A stretch of 64,000 nucleotides of DNA from Spirochaetia bacterium UBA5763 (lineage in GTDB: Bacteria; Spirochaetota; UBA4802; UBA5550): assembly GCA_002418835.1 (NCBI GenBank), contig DIEX01000034.1, positions 354,640 to 418,639 of the forward strand, written 5' to 3'. Of this stretch, positions 16,148-25,800 are shown one piece after another. Made by a program: the position numbers and the translations under genes. Every line of letters starts with the position of its first letter. Positions within the stretch are counted from its first letter, which is position 1. The notes beneath the pieces are model-generated. The model worked only from the letters and a program-made list of their open reading frames with translations. It was not told where the DNA came from and ran no database searches.

Positions 16148-16888
16148 ATGACCTCCCCGCTTTTTATACTCCGCTTTGAAAAGAACTGTGAGAACGGAAT
16201 ATACTACAGTATATCAGTTCAGGGGAGTGAACCACCGGAACTTCCGCAGAGCCTCTTTTTTAACAGCGGGGATTATACAATTAGCTTCATTGAGCCTTAT
16301 TCCGGTTACTATCAGTATATAATCAGAAATGAAAAATGGCTTCGCAGTATACTCTGCACAACTCTTAAAATCAGAAACCGTGAAGAGATCTCTATCCCTT
16401 TCTCTTTCCCCGATGAAACAAAGGGAACGCTGCTCCCCGAAAACCCGGTGAGGGTCTACTGTGACGGCAGCTGCGGTGAAGGTGGTAATGGAGGGTGGGG
16501 CGGAGTAGTAATACTGCCTGGCGAGGAACCGGTTGAAATATCGGGTGAAGAGATAGCTGCAACAAGCAACAGGATGGAACTGGCTGCTGCTGTGGAATCT
16601 CTCCTTAAAGCTGAGGAGATGATGAGAGCTCCGCTTCCCGTGGCCCTTTTTACTGACAGCAATTATGTGATTCACGGAGTATCCCACAGGCTTCAGGTGT
16701 GGAAGAGAAACGGATTCATCACTGCACTGGGCACACCTGTTTTAAACAGGGAATTGTGGGAGACACTTGATTCCATTACCGGGAGAGTTGATCTGTACTG
16801 CGTCAAGGTTGACAGCGCGGAGAACAACCCGCATCACAGGCGCTGTGATGAGCTCGCCGGTATCTGTATGAGGCGGGGGAGCCTTTAA
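16148..16888 (+). CDS. type I ribonuclease H with extra N-terminal domain
   Basis: An RNase HI-like protein that cleaves the RNA strand of RNA:DNA hybrids. The catalytic carboxylates are all present in order: D (VYCDGSC), E (SNRMELAA), D (FTDSNYV) and D (HHRRCDELA). These are residues 111, 149, 175 and 239 counting from an ATG at 16133. I chose the ATG at 16148 because a GGAG lies 9 bases before it, while the 16133 start has none. About 100 residues before the catalytic domain form a separate unrecognised domain (ILRFEKNCENGIYYSI...). It is not the usual hybrid-binding domain, which is short and Lys/Trp-rich. The gene stands alone and abuts a converging lipoprotein gene. Confidence 0.85.
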   Translation: MTSPLFILRFEKNCENGIYYSISVQGSEPPELPQSLFFNSGDYTISFIEPYSGYYQYIIRNEKWLRSILCTTLKIRNREEISIPFSFPDETKGTLLPENPVRVYCDGSCGEGGNGGWGGVVILPGEEPVEISGEEIAATSNRMELAAAVESLLKAEEMMRAPLPVALFTDSNYVIHGVSHRLQVWKRNGFITALGTPVLNRELWETLDSITGRVDLYCVKVDSAENNPHHRRCDELAGICMRRGSL

Positions 16889-17239
16889 TCAGCGCAGAGG
16901 CTCGATGCTGATAACCCTGATAAAGTAAACTCCTCTTGTGCTCCCCTGATCGCCGCTTCCACTTGAGCTCTCTTTCCTTGTCTCAAGTGTACCCTTTAGT
17001 GAGACCTTCTCCCCCCTGAATTTTTCAAGTTCAGGAACAGGTATCCAGTAATCCGCAATCGATGGATATCCGGTATCAGTTACAACCCCTTTCATCACTA
17101 TACACTTCCCGATGTGCGGGGCAAGGTTGTCCATGGGACTCACTGAAAAGCATTTGCTCTCCGGGGTGTTGTTTTTAATGTCACCCCCTGCGCATGACAG
17201 TAGAAATGCAAAGAGAAATATGGTCATTTTGTGGTTCAT
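16889..17239 (-). CDS. small lipoprotein, OB-like
   Basis: A 116-residue protein with signal peptide and lipobox LLSC (Cys16), so lipid-anchored. The mature part has a Cys pair (about 30 and 46) and strands such as IGKCIVMKGVVTDTG and KVSLKGTLETRKE, suggesting a small OB-fold like those of nucleic-acid or stress-related periplasmic proteins. A Ser/Gly-rich loop (ESSSGSGDQGSTRG) precedes the last strand. The function is unknown. It ends one base after the RNase H gene on the opposite strand. A GGAGCGCC site precedes the ATG. Confidence 0.7.
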   Translation of the reverse strand: MNHKMTIFLFAFLLSCAGGDIKNNTPESKCFSVSPMDNLAPHIGKCIVMKGVVTDTGYPSIADYWIPVPELEKFRGEKVSLKGTLETRKESSSGSGDQGSTRGVYFIRVISIEPLR

Positions 17240-17355
17240 GGCGCTCCTCCCTGATAAAATCTACAACAGATTCAGGGATTTTTCATGGTAAGATTAAGTT
17301 TCAGCAATAAAAAAGTGATTTAATGTGAGAGCAGAATATGCGGGGAATTTATCAG

Positions 17356-18459
17356 CTAAATAATCTGCCTTGATGATTCAAGATAACGCATCAGATCAGA
17401 TTTTTCTTCAACGGAAATTTTCTCTATCTTCATTCCGGAGCGGATCAGGCCGTTCTCCTTACTTTTATTATAAGTTATTTTACCCAGAATATTAATCTCC
17501 CCCCTTCCCGGGAGAACCATGTCGCAGCATACAAGATTTCCGTTTTTAAATATCCTGGTATTATTTTTCTGATTCTGGAGAGTCGAAAATCCGCCGGGTG
17601 AAATATCCTGCACCAGGATCTTCTCTTTTATAACAGGAAATATATTAATTTTGTAGAAATGTTCCTCGATAGACCTGATGAGGTTTTCAGCCATTTTGAT
17701 TTCATTTTCGGTGAATTCAGTCTCCTTGTTTATCCTGAGATAGCCGTAAGGGATTTTCCCTTTATAAAAGATGGGGAACACCGCTTCGGATATGCGGTAC
17801 ATCCCTGTTTTTATTGTTCTTTCGCCGGGGTATATATAGTTCATGTAATAGTCATAAGCAGGTGTTTTTTTGAAACTGTGTTTTCCCAGACGGCTGACAA
17901 TATAACCTTCGTTATTGGAATAGATGTACTGCATGCGGGGATCGTGAGGGATCTCCATGGCAGTTGTCATTTTAACAAAGAAAAATTTCTGCTTCATCTT
18001 TTTTTCCGCAAAACTGAAGACGGTATTTATTTTATTATGAGAGATGATGAGGGAGTTGTTTACCATTGTTTCAGTTATCAGGTTCGTTATGTATATAAGG
18101 TTTTTATTTGAGTTTGTAAGTTCAATTGTGCTGCGGTTCTGGTTGCGTGATGAAGGAACCAGATAGCATCTTGTTATGGCAAACTGGAAGAGATCCTGCT
18201 GAATTGCAGCGGTTTTTTTGAGGTTCAGGTGTATAATGTTATTATCGTCGAATGAGAAGATTACAGCCGGATCAGGGATTGATTTAAGGTACGGTATGGC
18301 AATGACAACGTGACCCACTGAGTATCCGTGGCATTTAACCCGGATATCATTATTATAGTATTTCATGAAAACAGTTTTACCGGAAAAACAGGAATTATAC
18401 AACTCCCTGATTTTTTCAGGCTCCCTGATGATTTCCATTTCGTTGAGTTTATTATGCAT
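17356..18459 (-). CDS. PilZ-domain protein with N-terminal PilZN-like and GAF-like region
   Basis: A 367-residue protein. The last 100 residues (about 260-367) resemble a PilZ domain: VQDISPGGFSTL is the D-x-S-x-x-G signature, followed by strands CCDMVLPGRGEINILGKITY and GMKIEKIS. The usual R-x3-R before it is not obvious, and only single basic residues are seen. Residues about 25-110 look like the PilZN-type barrel (VFMKYYNNDIRVKCHGYSVGHVVIAIP). The middle part, VFPIFYKGKIPYGYLRIN, resembles the proteins known in Leptospira as DUF1577. PilZ domains bind cyclic-di-GMP to control motility or adhesion. c-di-GMP binding is uncertain because the Arg motif is weak. Confidence 0.65.
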   Translation of the reverse strand: MHNKLNEMEIIREPEKIRELYNSCFSGKTVFMKYYNNDIRVKCHGYSVGHVVIAIPYLKSIPDPAVIFSFDDNNIIHLNLKKTAAIQQDLFQFAITRCYLVPSSRNQNRSTIELTNSNKNLIYITNLITETMVNNSLIISHNKINTVFSFAEKKMKQKFFFVKMTTAMEIPHDPRMQYIYSNNEGYIVSRLGKHSFKKTPAYDYYMNYIYPGERTIKTGMYRISEAVFPIFYKGKIPYGYLRINKETEFTENEIKMAENLIRSIEEHFYKINIFPVIKEKILVQDISPGGFSTLQNQKNNTRIFKNGNLVCCDMVLPGRGEINILGKITYNKSKENGLIRSGMKIEKISVEEKSDLMRYLESSRQII

Positions 18460-18590
18460 AGGAACTGCTTTTGATATCGGTTTTTTCTTTACACTGCCCG
18501 ATTTGAAGGTAATTACACCGGACTCTTTTGTAAAGTTTAATTTTTTAAAAAAGCGGTAAAAAAATAGGTAAACTTTTTTCTTATACCAAT

Positions 18591-18616
18591 AAAAAACCCC
18601 GGTTGTTTAACCGGGG
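18591..18616 (-). terminator. rho-independent terminator after the YD-repeat-like gene
   Basis: CCCCGGTT and AACCGGGG around GTTT form an 8-bp stem. Reading the minus strand it is followed by TTTTTT. It lies 9 bases after the stop of the gene that ends at 18625. Confidence 0.85.
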
Positions 18617-18624
18617 CTCTCTGA

Positions 18625-19665
18625 TTATTCCCACCATTTATAATCTTTATACACCATGAAAGGTTCAGGAATATCGGGAAGACCGCCAAGTCTCCATCCG
18701 GGGCCTTTCTGTTCATTCTTATATAGACTGTAAACTTCTTTCATGAAAAATGCTTTCTGGAAAGCTGACATTTTCATGAAATTTGAGCCGTCGAGTTTGT
18801 TCTTCTTTGCCACCTCATCATAAATTACTATAGATTTTATGCTTTTACCCATGGAAAAGTCATATTTCTTCATCCCGTTCCATGGTATATCATTTCCATA
18901 TTCTATTGTTATTGTTTCAGATGGTATTACTTTCAGGTTAGTTGTGTCAAAAGAGCATTTCTGGTATACGGTTTTAAGCATGTTAGCTGAATCACCAGTA
19001 TAAGTATAAACAGTTTTTTCAACTGCCGGCGGAACAGAACCCAGGGTTTTTTTTACAGTAACCGGTCTCCCAGCGGCATCCCGTTCGATTGCAGTTGTAT
19101 TCCCCAGTCCCATGTTGAGAAGCAGTGAGTCTGTATTCATATTGATTTCGGTGATTTCAGACAGGTTCCCTGATGTGTCATATTTAAACCTGTAATCTGT
19201 TTTGAGCAGAAAAACACCGGCAACAGGGTAGGATGTGTACCCTCTTGATAGTATAGCTTCCGGAAGGCCTTTGTCATTATATGTCACTGCCCGGACATTT
19301 TTTAAGATGAACCCGTCCTTTTCTATATCAAGAATAATGCCCGATTCATCCTTCACATTCTTTTCCGCAAGGAGAGCTTCATACTTCTTTGCCATGGCTG
19401 TACCTGCAAGGATATTTGTTTCAGGTTTTTTATCCTTTGAATCCTTTTTTTCAGGAGCCTCCCAGTATTCACCCCGTATTTTTCTCTCACCCTGGTATGT
19501 ATAGATTATCCGGCTTACGGTTTTGCGGTCTTTTATAAAGTCAATTGTTTCAATATCGCCGGTTCTGGAAGATCTCTGTTCAGGCTCTTTTGCGGATAAT
19601 GACCCTGTGCTGGTCAGAAGAAATATACAGCAAACTGTACATGCGGTTTTTTTTAATTTATTCAT
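18625..19665 (-). CDS. exported protein with YD/RHS-like strands
   Basis: A 346-residue protein with a signal peptide (about 1-25, ending SLSA), so exported. Several short motifs of the YD (RHS) kind occur: YNDKGLPEAIL (about 130-141), YDTSGNLSEIT (about 168-178), RDAAGRPVTVKK (about 195-206) and YTYTGDSANMLKTVY. These are typical of beta-rich carbohydrate-binding or surface proteins. It is too short for an RHS toxin shell and has no toxin-like C-terminus. The function is unknown. It is a single gene with its own terminator and a long AT-rich upstream region. Confidence 0.65.
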   Translation of the reverse strand: MNKLKKTACTVCCIFLLTSTGSLSAKEPEQRSSRTGDIETIDFIKDRKTVSRIIYTYQGERKIRGEYWEAPEKKDSKDKKPETNILAGTAMAKKYEALLAEKNVKDESGIILDIEKDGFILKNVRAVTYNDKGLPEAILSRGYTSYPVAGVFLLKTDYRFKYDTSGNLSEITEINMNTDSLLLNMGLGNTTAIERDAAGRPVTVKKTLGSVPPAVEKTVYTYTGDSANMLKTVYQKCSFDTTNLKVIPSETITIEYGNDIPWNGMKKYDFSMGKSIKSIVIYDEVAKKNKLDGSNFMKMSAFQKAFFMKEVYSLYKNEQKGPGWRLGGLPDIPEPFMVYKDYKWWE

Positions 19666-19838
19666 TGTTCACACTCATAAGAAGATTTATTTTTTTTTGA
19701 GAATTAATGTTCACTTATATATAGGGCTGATACAATATGGGGCTAATCAGGTCAATAGAAAAGTTTTATGGTTGCTAATAAATCATCTTTGCTGGCAGTA
19801 TTAATTCATACATCATTATATCCCGGAATTGAATAAAT

Positions 19839-20582
19839 ATGCATGATAACAGTAACAGCTTAATCTCTCTTTCCGGTTCGCGGAATGAGCTTTCCCTGAA
19901 AAGCAGCACATCAGCTATTAATAATGCGATAGAAAAATTCAGGCATAACTCACCTGCTGTGCCTGTGGAGAAGCTCTACACTGCGTACAGGAGCCTTAAG
20001 GAGATGATAGATTCTATGGGTCCTGATTTCGCTTCACAGTCCAGTCATTTCAATGATACCTTCCTCCGTATACTGGAGGAGCGCGGGGAGAGTGAAAGCG
20101 GAATTTACAGAACCGTGCTGCGCGATTCATCGGAATTCAGGTTCCTCTCCGGAATTTTTATAAAAGAGAGTATTCCGGAGCCTGAGAGGGGGGCTGAAAT
20201 TTCAGCGGAAAATGCTGAACCTGATGAACTCCCCGTTAAACTGACTCTGAAAGGTGTACTTGCTGATAAGAAAATATCACTTACGTATTATAGCGAGGAG
20301 CAGTGGAGTCTGTTTGTTGAAGAACACTTTTCCAATATTGCGGATCAAAAGGAGCTGGTGAAAAACAGCGGGAGTGTTGTTAACAGAATCACCAGACGAG
20401 GAGACGGCAGTGATTACCACGGTCTGGTCATAGTTCAGTATATTTTCAGCAGGTTTAAAAAATTTAAAAAGATAGATATAAGTTCAAAGGAATATGCAAT
20501 GAAACTAATGAATATGGTGAGTGATAAAAGTGAAGCATGGAACAGGCTGCACGTGGATTATCTGGATATAATTAAAAAGTAA
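19839..20582 (+). CDS. hypothetical cytoplasmic protein
   Basis: A 247-residue protein with no signal peptide or membrane segment. The first 35 residues are Ser/Asn-rich and probably disordered. Residues about 40-110 are helical. An acidic linker (EPERGAEISAENAEPDELP, about 115-135) is followed by a second helical domain with FVEEHFSNIADQKELVKN and a basic stretch SRFKKFKKIDISSK. I do not recognise a family. It converges with the sensor kinase gene, 15 bases apart, with no obvious hairpin. A weak site (CCGGAATTGAATAA) precedes the ATG. Confidence 0.55.
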   Translation: MHDNSNSLISLSGSRNELSLKSSTSAINNAIEKFRHNSPAVPVEKLYTAYRSLKEMIDSMGPDFASQSSHFNDTFLRILEERGESESGIYRTVLRDSSEFRFLSGIFIKESIPEPERGAEISAENAEPDELPVKLTLKGVLADKKISLTYYSEEQWSLFVEEHFSNIADQKELVKNSGSVVNRITRRGDGSDYHGLVIVQYIFSRFKKFKKIDISSKEYAMKLMNMVSDKSEAWNRLHVDYLDIIKK

Positions 20583-20597
20583 AATTGAAGCTTAAAT

Positions 20598-22367
20598 TCA
20601 GTCTTTGAAAGTGATTGTTATCTTTGTGCCGCCGCTGCTCTCTACATTAAGTTTCCCTCCGATCTGATCAACAAGCATCTTCACCAGGCTGAGCCCCATG
20701 GTGTCAGCTTTTTTGATGCTGAATCCCTCAGGCAGTCCTATTCCGTTATCAGCTACTTTCACGGTAATAATATTATCATCTTTACGTGTCTCAATATTAA
20801 TACTCCCGCCATGTCCATCAGGGTATGCATACTTCAGAATATTGGTAATCAGTTCATTAAGTATAAGCCCAAGGGGTACAGTGCGTCTCAGGTCGAGCTG
20901 TATCTCCTCAAGATTTGTTTCAAGAAGAAGGTTCCGGCTTCTTATAGAGTAGGTTTTAAGGATCATGTTGGCGAGATCAGTAACATACTTCGCAAGGCTG
21001 ACGCTCTCAAGATTTCCCGATCCGTAAAGCTGTTCGTAAATTCCTGACATCGATAGTATCCGTGTCCTTGCATTCATAAAAACAGCGCGGGCAGTCTCAT
21101 CCTTGAGTTTAGGCATCTCAAGGCTCAGGAGGCTGGAGATGATACCGAGGTTGTTCTTCACCCTGTGCTGAAGTTCAATCATTAGAAGCTCTTTCTGCCT
21201 CAGAGATTCTTTCAGATCTACCTCCGCTTTCTTTCTTGCAGTGACGTCCCTGAGTGAACCCTCGATCCCTGTTATATTGCCATCAGAATCATATAAAAAA
21301 TGAGAGTTTGTTGAGGTATAAACTGTATTGCTGTTTTTATCCTGAAGTGCAAGTTCGTAATCAACAACTTCACCGGATTCATGAATCTTTTCAATCAGCT
21401 CTTCCCGTAATCCGGGATTTACATAAACGTCAGTTACAGGCCTTCCGATCAGTTCACTCCTGGAGAACCCGGCATACTTTTCAATAGACGGGCTGATCTC
21501 AATTATATTGCCGCTAATATCTGTCTGGTAGAATATATCCTGTATGTTTTCAAAAATCTTTCTGTATTTGTTTTCACTTTCACGAAGGGCATCTTCAATC
21601 TGTTTTCTTTCAGTAATATTTGTGAGGAAATTAAGAGTAGCTGGTGAGCTATTCCATGTATAAATTATTGAATTAATCTCCACCCACTTAATTGAGCCAT
21701 CTTCTGTTATCAGCCTGAAGTTATAACGTGTTGGAGCATAAGAGCCTGAAGTCCGTTTAAGGTGATTCTCTATGACATAGCTTCGATCCTCAGGGTGAAT
21801 GAATTCGATAAAGGGAGAGGAGTACAGCTCGTCTTCGGTTCTTTCTGTGAGTTTAAGCGTGGCCGGATTCACCAGCTTCAGCCGCCCGTTCTGCGCGACA
21901 AAAATAGCCTCACCCGCATTATCTACAAGATCCTTGTATCGGGCTTCCTTCTCCTGTTCCTCTTTCAACGCTGACTTACTCTGGGCTTTATGGAGGTTTA
22001 ATGCCATTTTGATGGCAGCTTCAAGAACCTGCGCTCCTGCATTTTTCAGAACATATCCATAAGAGGGTATATCTTCTGTCCTGCATATTATTTCATTTTC
22101 AGTATGTGATGAGTAAAATATAATCGGTATATGCTGCCTGCTCAGGATCTCCCGCGCGGCTGCGGTGCCATCCATTCCGTCGCCGAGTTCAATGTCCATA
22201 AGAATGAGATTAAGGCTGTCGCGGTTTCCAATAGCTGCTGAAACAGCATCAGTGCCTGAATATGCATGAATAACATTATATCCGTTTTTTTTCAGATGAT
22301 CCGAGTTAAGCCTGGCAGCAACAGGTTCATCTTCAACGAGAAGTATATTAATTGATGATTTTTCCAT
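20598..22367 (-). CDS. receiver-PAS-PAS sensor histidine kinase (HisKA_2 type)
   Basis: A 589-residue cytoplasmic kinase. Residues about 5-120 are a receiver domain (LLVEDEP at 7-12, phospho-Asp in LILMDIELGDG near 58, K in YVLKNAG near 107). Two PAS domains follow (about 145-265 and 268-385), the second with YQTDISGNIIEISPSI. Residues about 395-460 hold the HisKA_2 phospho-acceptor motif LQHRVKNNLGIISSLL. The ATPase domain (about 480-589) has ELITNILKYAYP and DNGIGLP. There are no membrane segments. Kinases of this family pass phosphate to a separate response regulator. The partner is unknown, though the divergently transcribed hybrid kinase-phosphatase is a candidate. A GGAG site precedes the ATG. 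Confidence 0.9.
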   Translation of the reverse strand: MEKSSINILLVEDEPVAARLNSDHLKKNGYNVIHAYSGTDAVSAAIGNRDSLNLILMDIELGDGMDGTAAAREILSRQHIPIIFYSSHTENEIICRTEDIPSYGYVLKNAGAQVLEAAIKMALNLHKAQSKSALKEEQEKEARYKDLVDNAGEAIFVAQNGRLKLVNPATLKLTERTEDELYSSPFIEFIHPEDRSYVIENHLKRTSGSYAPTRYNFRLITEDGSIKWVEINSIIYTWNSSPATLNFLTNITERKQIEDALRESENKYRKIFENIQDIFYQTDISGNIIEISPSIEKYAGFSRSELIGRPVTDVYVNPGLREELIEKIHESGEVVDYELALQDKNSNTVYTSTNSHFLYDSDGNITGIEGSLRDVTARKKAEVDLKESLRQKELLMIELQHRVKNNLGIISSLLSLEMPKLKDETARAVFMNARTRILSMSGIYEQLYGSGNLESVSLAKYVTDLANMILKTYSIRSRNLLLETNLEEIQLDLRRTVPLGLILNELITNILKYAYPDGHGGSINIETRKDDNIITVKVADNGIGLPEGFSIKKADTMGLSLVKMLVDQIGGKLNVESSGGTKITITFKD

Positions 22368-22891
22368 TTAAGTCTCCGGGACTTTAAGACGTTTGAGGCA
22401 CTAAATATTTACACCGGAAGATCTCTGTCCGGTGACCTTGAAGCAATTAAAACTGATTTCAGGGGTGTTTCCCGAGAAGATTTTTAAGCTTCTGAATTTT
22501 ATATTATTACTTAATACTTATACGTTTCATCCGGAAAGAATATAATAAACTGCAAAGAAATAATCATATAGTTTTAGTTTTAATTCTGAAAAAATCTATC
22601 TGATCCATTAAAAAAGCAATACAGGATGTCAATATATAAACATTGACACAAATGAAATTTTGTCAGATATTTGACATGTATGGGCTTTTAATTTATTCTA
22701 CAGGATCAGGTAATTGCCCGTGGTTCTATGTTTAGAGGTGGCGGGAAAACTCTTTTCCGGGGGAAATTTTTTTCAGGTATTGATTTATATATTATCACAC
22801 TGATGATTTATAAACTCTTTTTTATAATGGAGTATAAAACAGGCTTGCATATTTTTATGTTTTAAAGCTCTTTATATGCGGAGGGGGTATT
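22368..22891. other. intergenic region between two divergent signalling genes
   Basis: 524 AT-rich bases without a credible gene. It must hold the promoters of both divergent kinase genes. The only structure noted is the pair of TGTCA..TGACA inverted repeats listed separately and a short hairpin GGGAAAActcTTTTCC near 22741-22758. Confidence 0.6.
22627..22676. promoter_or_regulatory. two TGTCA/TGACA inverted repeats, possible operator
   Basis: TGTCAAT-8 bases-ATTGACA (22627-22648) and TGTCA-6 bases-TGACA (22661-22676) share half-site TGTCA, with starts 34 bases apart. They lie about 220-265 bases upstream of the hybrid kinase gene. The pattern suggests a dimeric regulator binding twice. The regulator is unknown. 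Confidence 0.4.
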
Positions 22892-25800
22892 ATGGCTGAG
22901 ATTAACCATTTATATGTGATTCTGCCTCTCCTTAGTTTTATCTCAACTATATCCCTCGCAGTAATTGCCCTGCTGAAAAGGAAAAACAGCAAAGTTAATA
23001 TCTGGTTCGCGGCCACAGCTTTCTGGTGGGCCCTGATTTCCCTGATTTTCATAATCCACCACCTTACAGATGATCTTGAACTTCTGCTTCAGGCAGAACG
23101 TACAGTTGAGTTCTTTTTTGTGTATGGAGTCCCTCTTCAGGTTGTGCTCTTTCACAGGCTCTGTAATACAAGGAAGATCAGGCTCGAAATATTACTCACT
23201 GTAATCAGCGTACTCTTCTCTCTAACTGCTTTCAGCGATTACTGTATTACCGGAGTCCGGCAGTACAGCTGGGGATATATTGCTTATGGCGGGCTCACCT
23301 TTAATCTTTTTGCACTCTATGCTTTAATCGGTATAATCTATGGGATTACATTTATATACAGGCAGTATAAGATCCAGGAGAATGAAATTATCCGTATCAG
23401 GATTAAGTATATCATGTCATCATACATTGTGATGAATATACTGACCCTTTTTAACATGCCGGCAATTAACGGGATAAATGTCTATCCCCCCGGAAATTTC
23501 TGTTTTATACCGCTGATTGTGATCGGATACAGCCTGCTGAAATACAGGCTCCTTGACATAAACCAGTTTCTGCTGAAAACAATTATCTGGCTAATCGCTA
23601 TATTCTCGGTAATTATACCTATAGGGGTTGCGTCATGGATTATACTCCGCCAATCCGGGAATATGAATACAATGATCCTTTCCGGTATACTCACAATACT
23701 TTTTTCCTTGCTGCTTTTCTACTTCAGGTATCTCCTCCCTGTAATAAGCGAGAAGATCCAGAAGCAGTCTTATGACTTTAGAAATGCGATAGATGACTTC
23801 AATAAAAACATAGTACAGGTGAAGTCAGTTAAAGATCTGGTTCAGATGATATTCTCCATTATTGAGAGTAAAGTTTTCGCGTCATCGGTATCTCTGCTTC
23901 TTAAGGATTTTAATGATGATAAGTTCCGTGTCTATCATTCAGTTAATGACAGCGTCCCCGGTGTTATGGAGATCGATTTTTCTCATACTCTGAAAATTCC
24001 GGAGCTGCTTGAAAAGGACCAGGTTGAGGTAAATCCGGCGTATTCAAATGACAGGGAGAAGTTCATGGAGCTGTTCGGTCAGGTGAACTCGGAGATTATA
24101 ATCCCACTGCTCTTTGATAATATGTTCATCGGTTCAATAAACATTGGCAGAAAGATGGAAGGGAAGTATAAACGTATTGAAGTGCAGTTTCTCGAACAGA
24201 TGGTAAACAGTGTTAACATCGCGTTCTCCAACTCGCTTCTTCTAAACCGGATAGAGGAGCTGAATCTCTCACTTGAAAATAAGGTACAGAAGAGGACATC
24301 TCAGCTTCAGGAGGCTAACAACAAACTCCTCGAGCTTGACAGACTTAAGTCGAATTTCTTCGCCAATATATCCCACGAGATAAGAACACCTCTTACTCTG
24401 ATACTTGCGCCGGTTGAGTCCATACTTCAGGGAGATTATGAAGGTGCTCCTGACAGGGTTTTCTTCGAAAATCTTCAGAGGAACGCAGTTATACTCCTGA
24501 AACTTATAAATGACCTGCTGGACTTTTCAAAGATGGAAGCGGGGCAGATGAAGCTGAACGTCCTTGAACTGGATATGGTCTCCTTTGTCAGGTGCTATGC
24601 CTTATCATTTAATTCAGCCGCTGAATCCAAAGGGATTACGATGAGCTTCGAATATACGGGGAGAGCAGTGCCTGTTTTTTTTGACACGGGGAAAATGGAT
24701 AAAATACTGATGAATCTTTTTTCCAATTCTCTGAAGTTTACAGATAAGGGGGGATTTATCAGGGTTGCAGTATTTGATGATGAGAGTAACTGCTATATCC
24801 GGTTTGAGGATTCAGGGATAGGGATACCTCCGGATAAAATTGAAATTATATTTGATCGTTTTTCACAGGTGGACGCGGGTTCAACACGGAAGTATGAAGG
24901 TACAGGAATCGGGCTGGCTCTTGTAAAGGAGTTTGTTGAACTGCACGGTGGATCAATCACTGCGGCAGGCAGGTTCATTGATGATTCTCCTGATGATCAT
25001 GGTTCTGTGTTTACTGTGGCAATCCCTAAGGGTGACAGGCATTTCAGAGAGGATGCCAATGTAACTTTCCTTGAAAATAATGATATCGAAGTGTCCATAG
25101 GATTTCATTCTTCCTTTAATACATGGGAGATCGCTGAGTTCAGGCAGTGGAGGTCTTCAGAAATTCCAGTGCCTTATAAGACAGTGAACTCTCATCCCCA
25201 CATTCTTATAGTAGAAGACAATGCCGATATGCGGAGTTTTCTCGGGTATATCCTGAAAGATTATTATAACGTGCATTACGCGGTGAACGGTGAAGACGGG
25301 TTTATCTCGGCAGAGCGTTTAAAACCGGATCTCATTGTATCCGATGTGATGATGCCTGTGATGAACGGTTATGAAATGACACGGAAAATTAAAAGTAATG
25401 ATGGACTGAGCCGCATCCCTGTTATTCTGCTGACAGCAAAGGCTGAAATATCAAATAAGATTGAAGGCCTTGAATATGGAGCGGATGATTACCTCACAAA
25501 GCCTTTCAGTTCAAGGGAGCTCCTTACCCGCATAAAGAATCTTCTGAAAACGCGGGACTACGAGCTTGTGCTTGAGAGGAGGAACAGGGAGATTGAGGAT
25601 GATCTGAAAATAGCCCGGCTTATCCAGGCAAAACTTCTTCCGCAGAATATACCGGCAGTTGAACACTACAGGTTTCATCCGGTTTATATACCCATGGATG
25701 AGGTGGGGGGCGATTTTTATGATTATAATGTGCGGAACAGGTATATTGAGATATTTATCTCCGATGTTTCAGGACATGGCCTTGTGTCGGCTTTTATCTC

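Noticed and set aside
24793..24978. Short minus-strand frame in the hybrid kinase gene
   Set aside because: Antisense shadow of conserved ATPase motifs.
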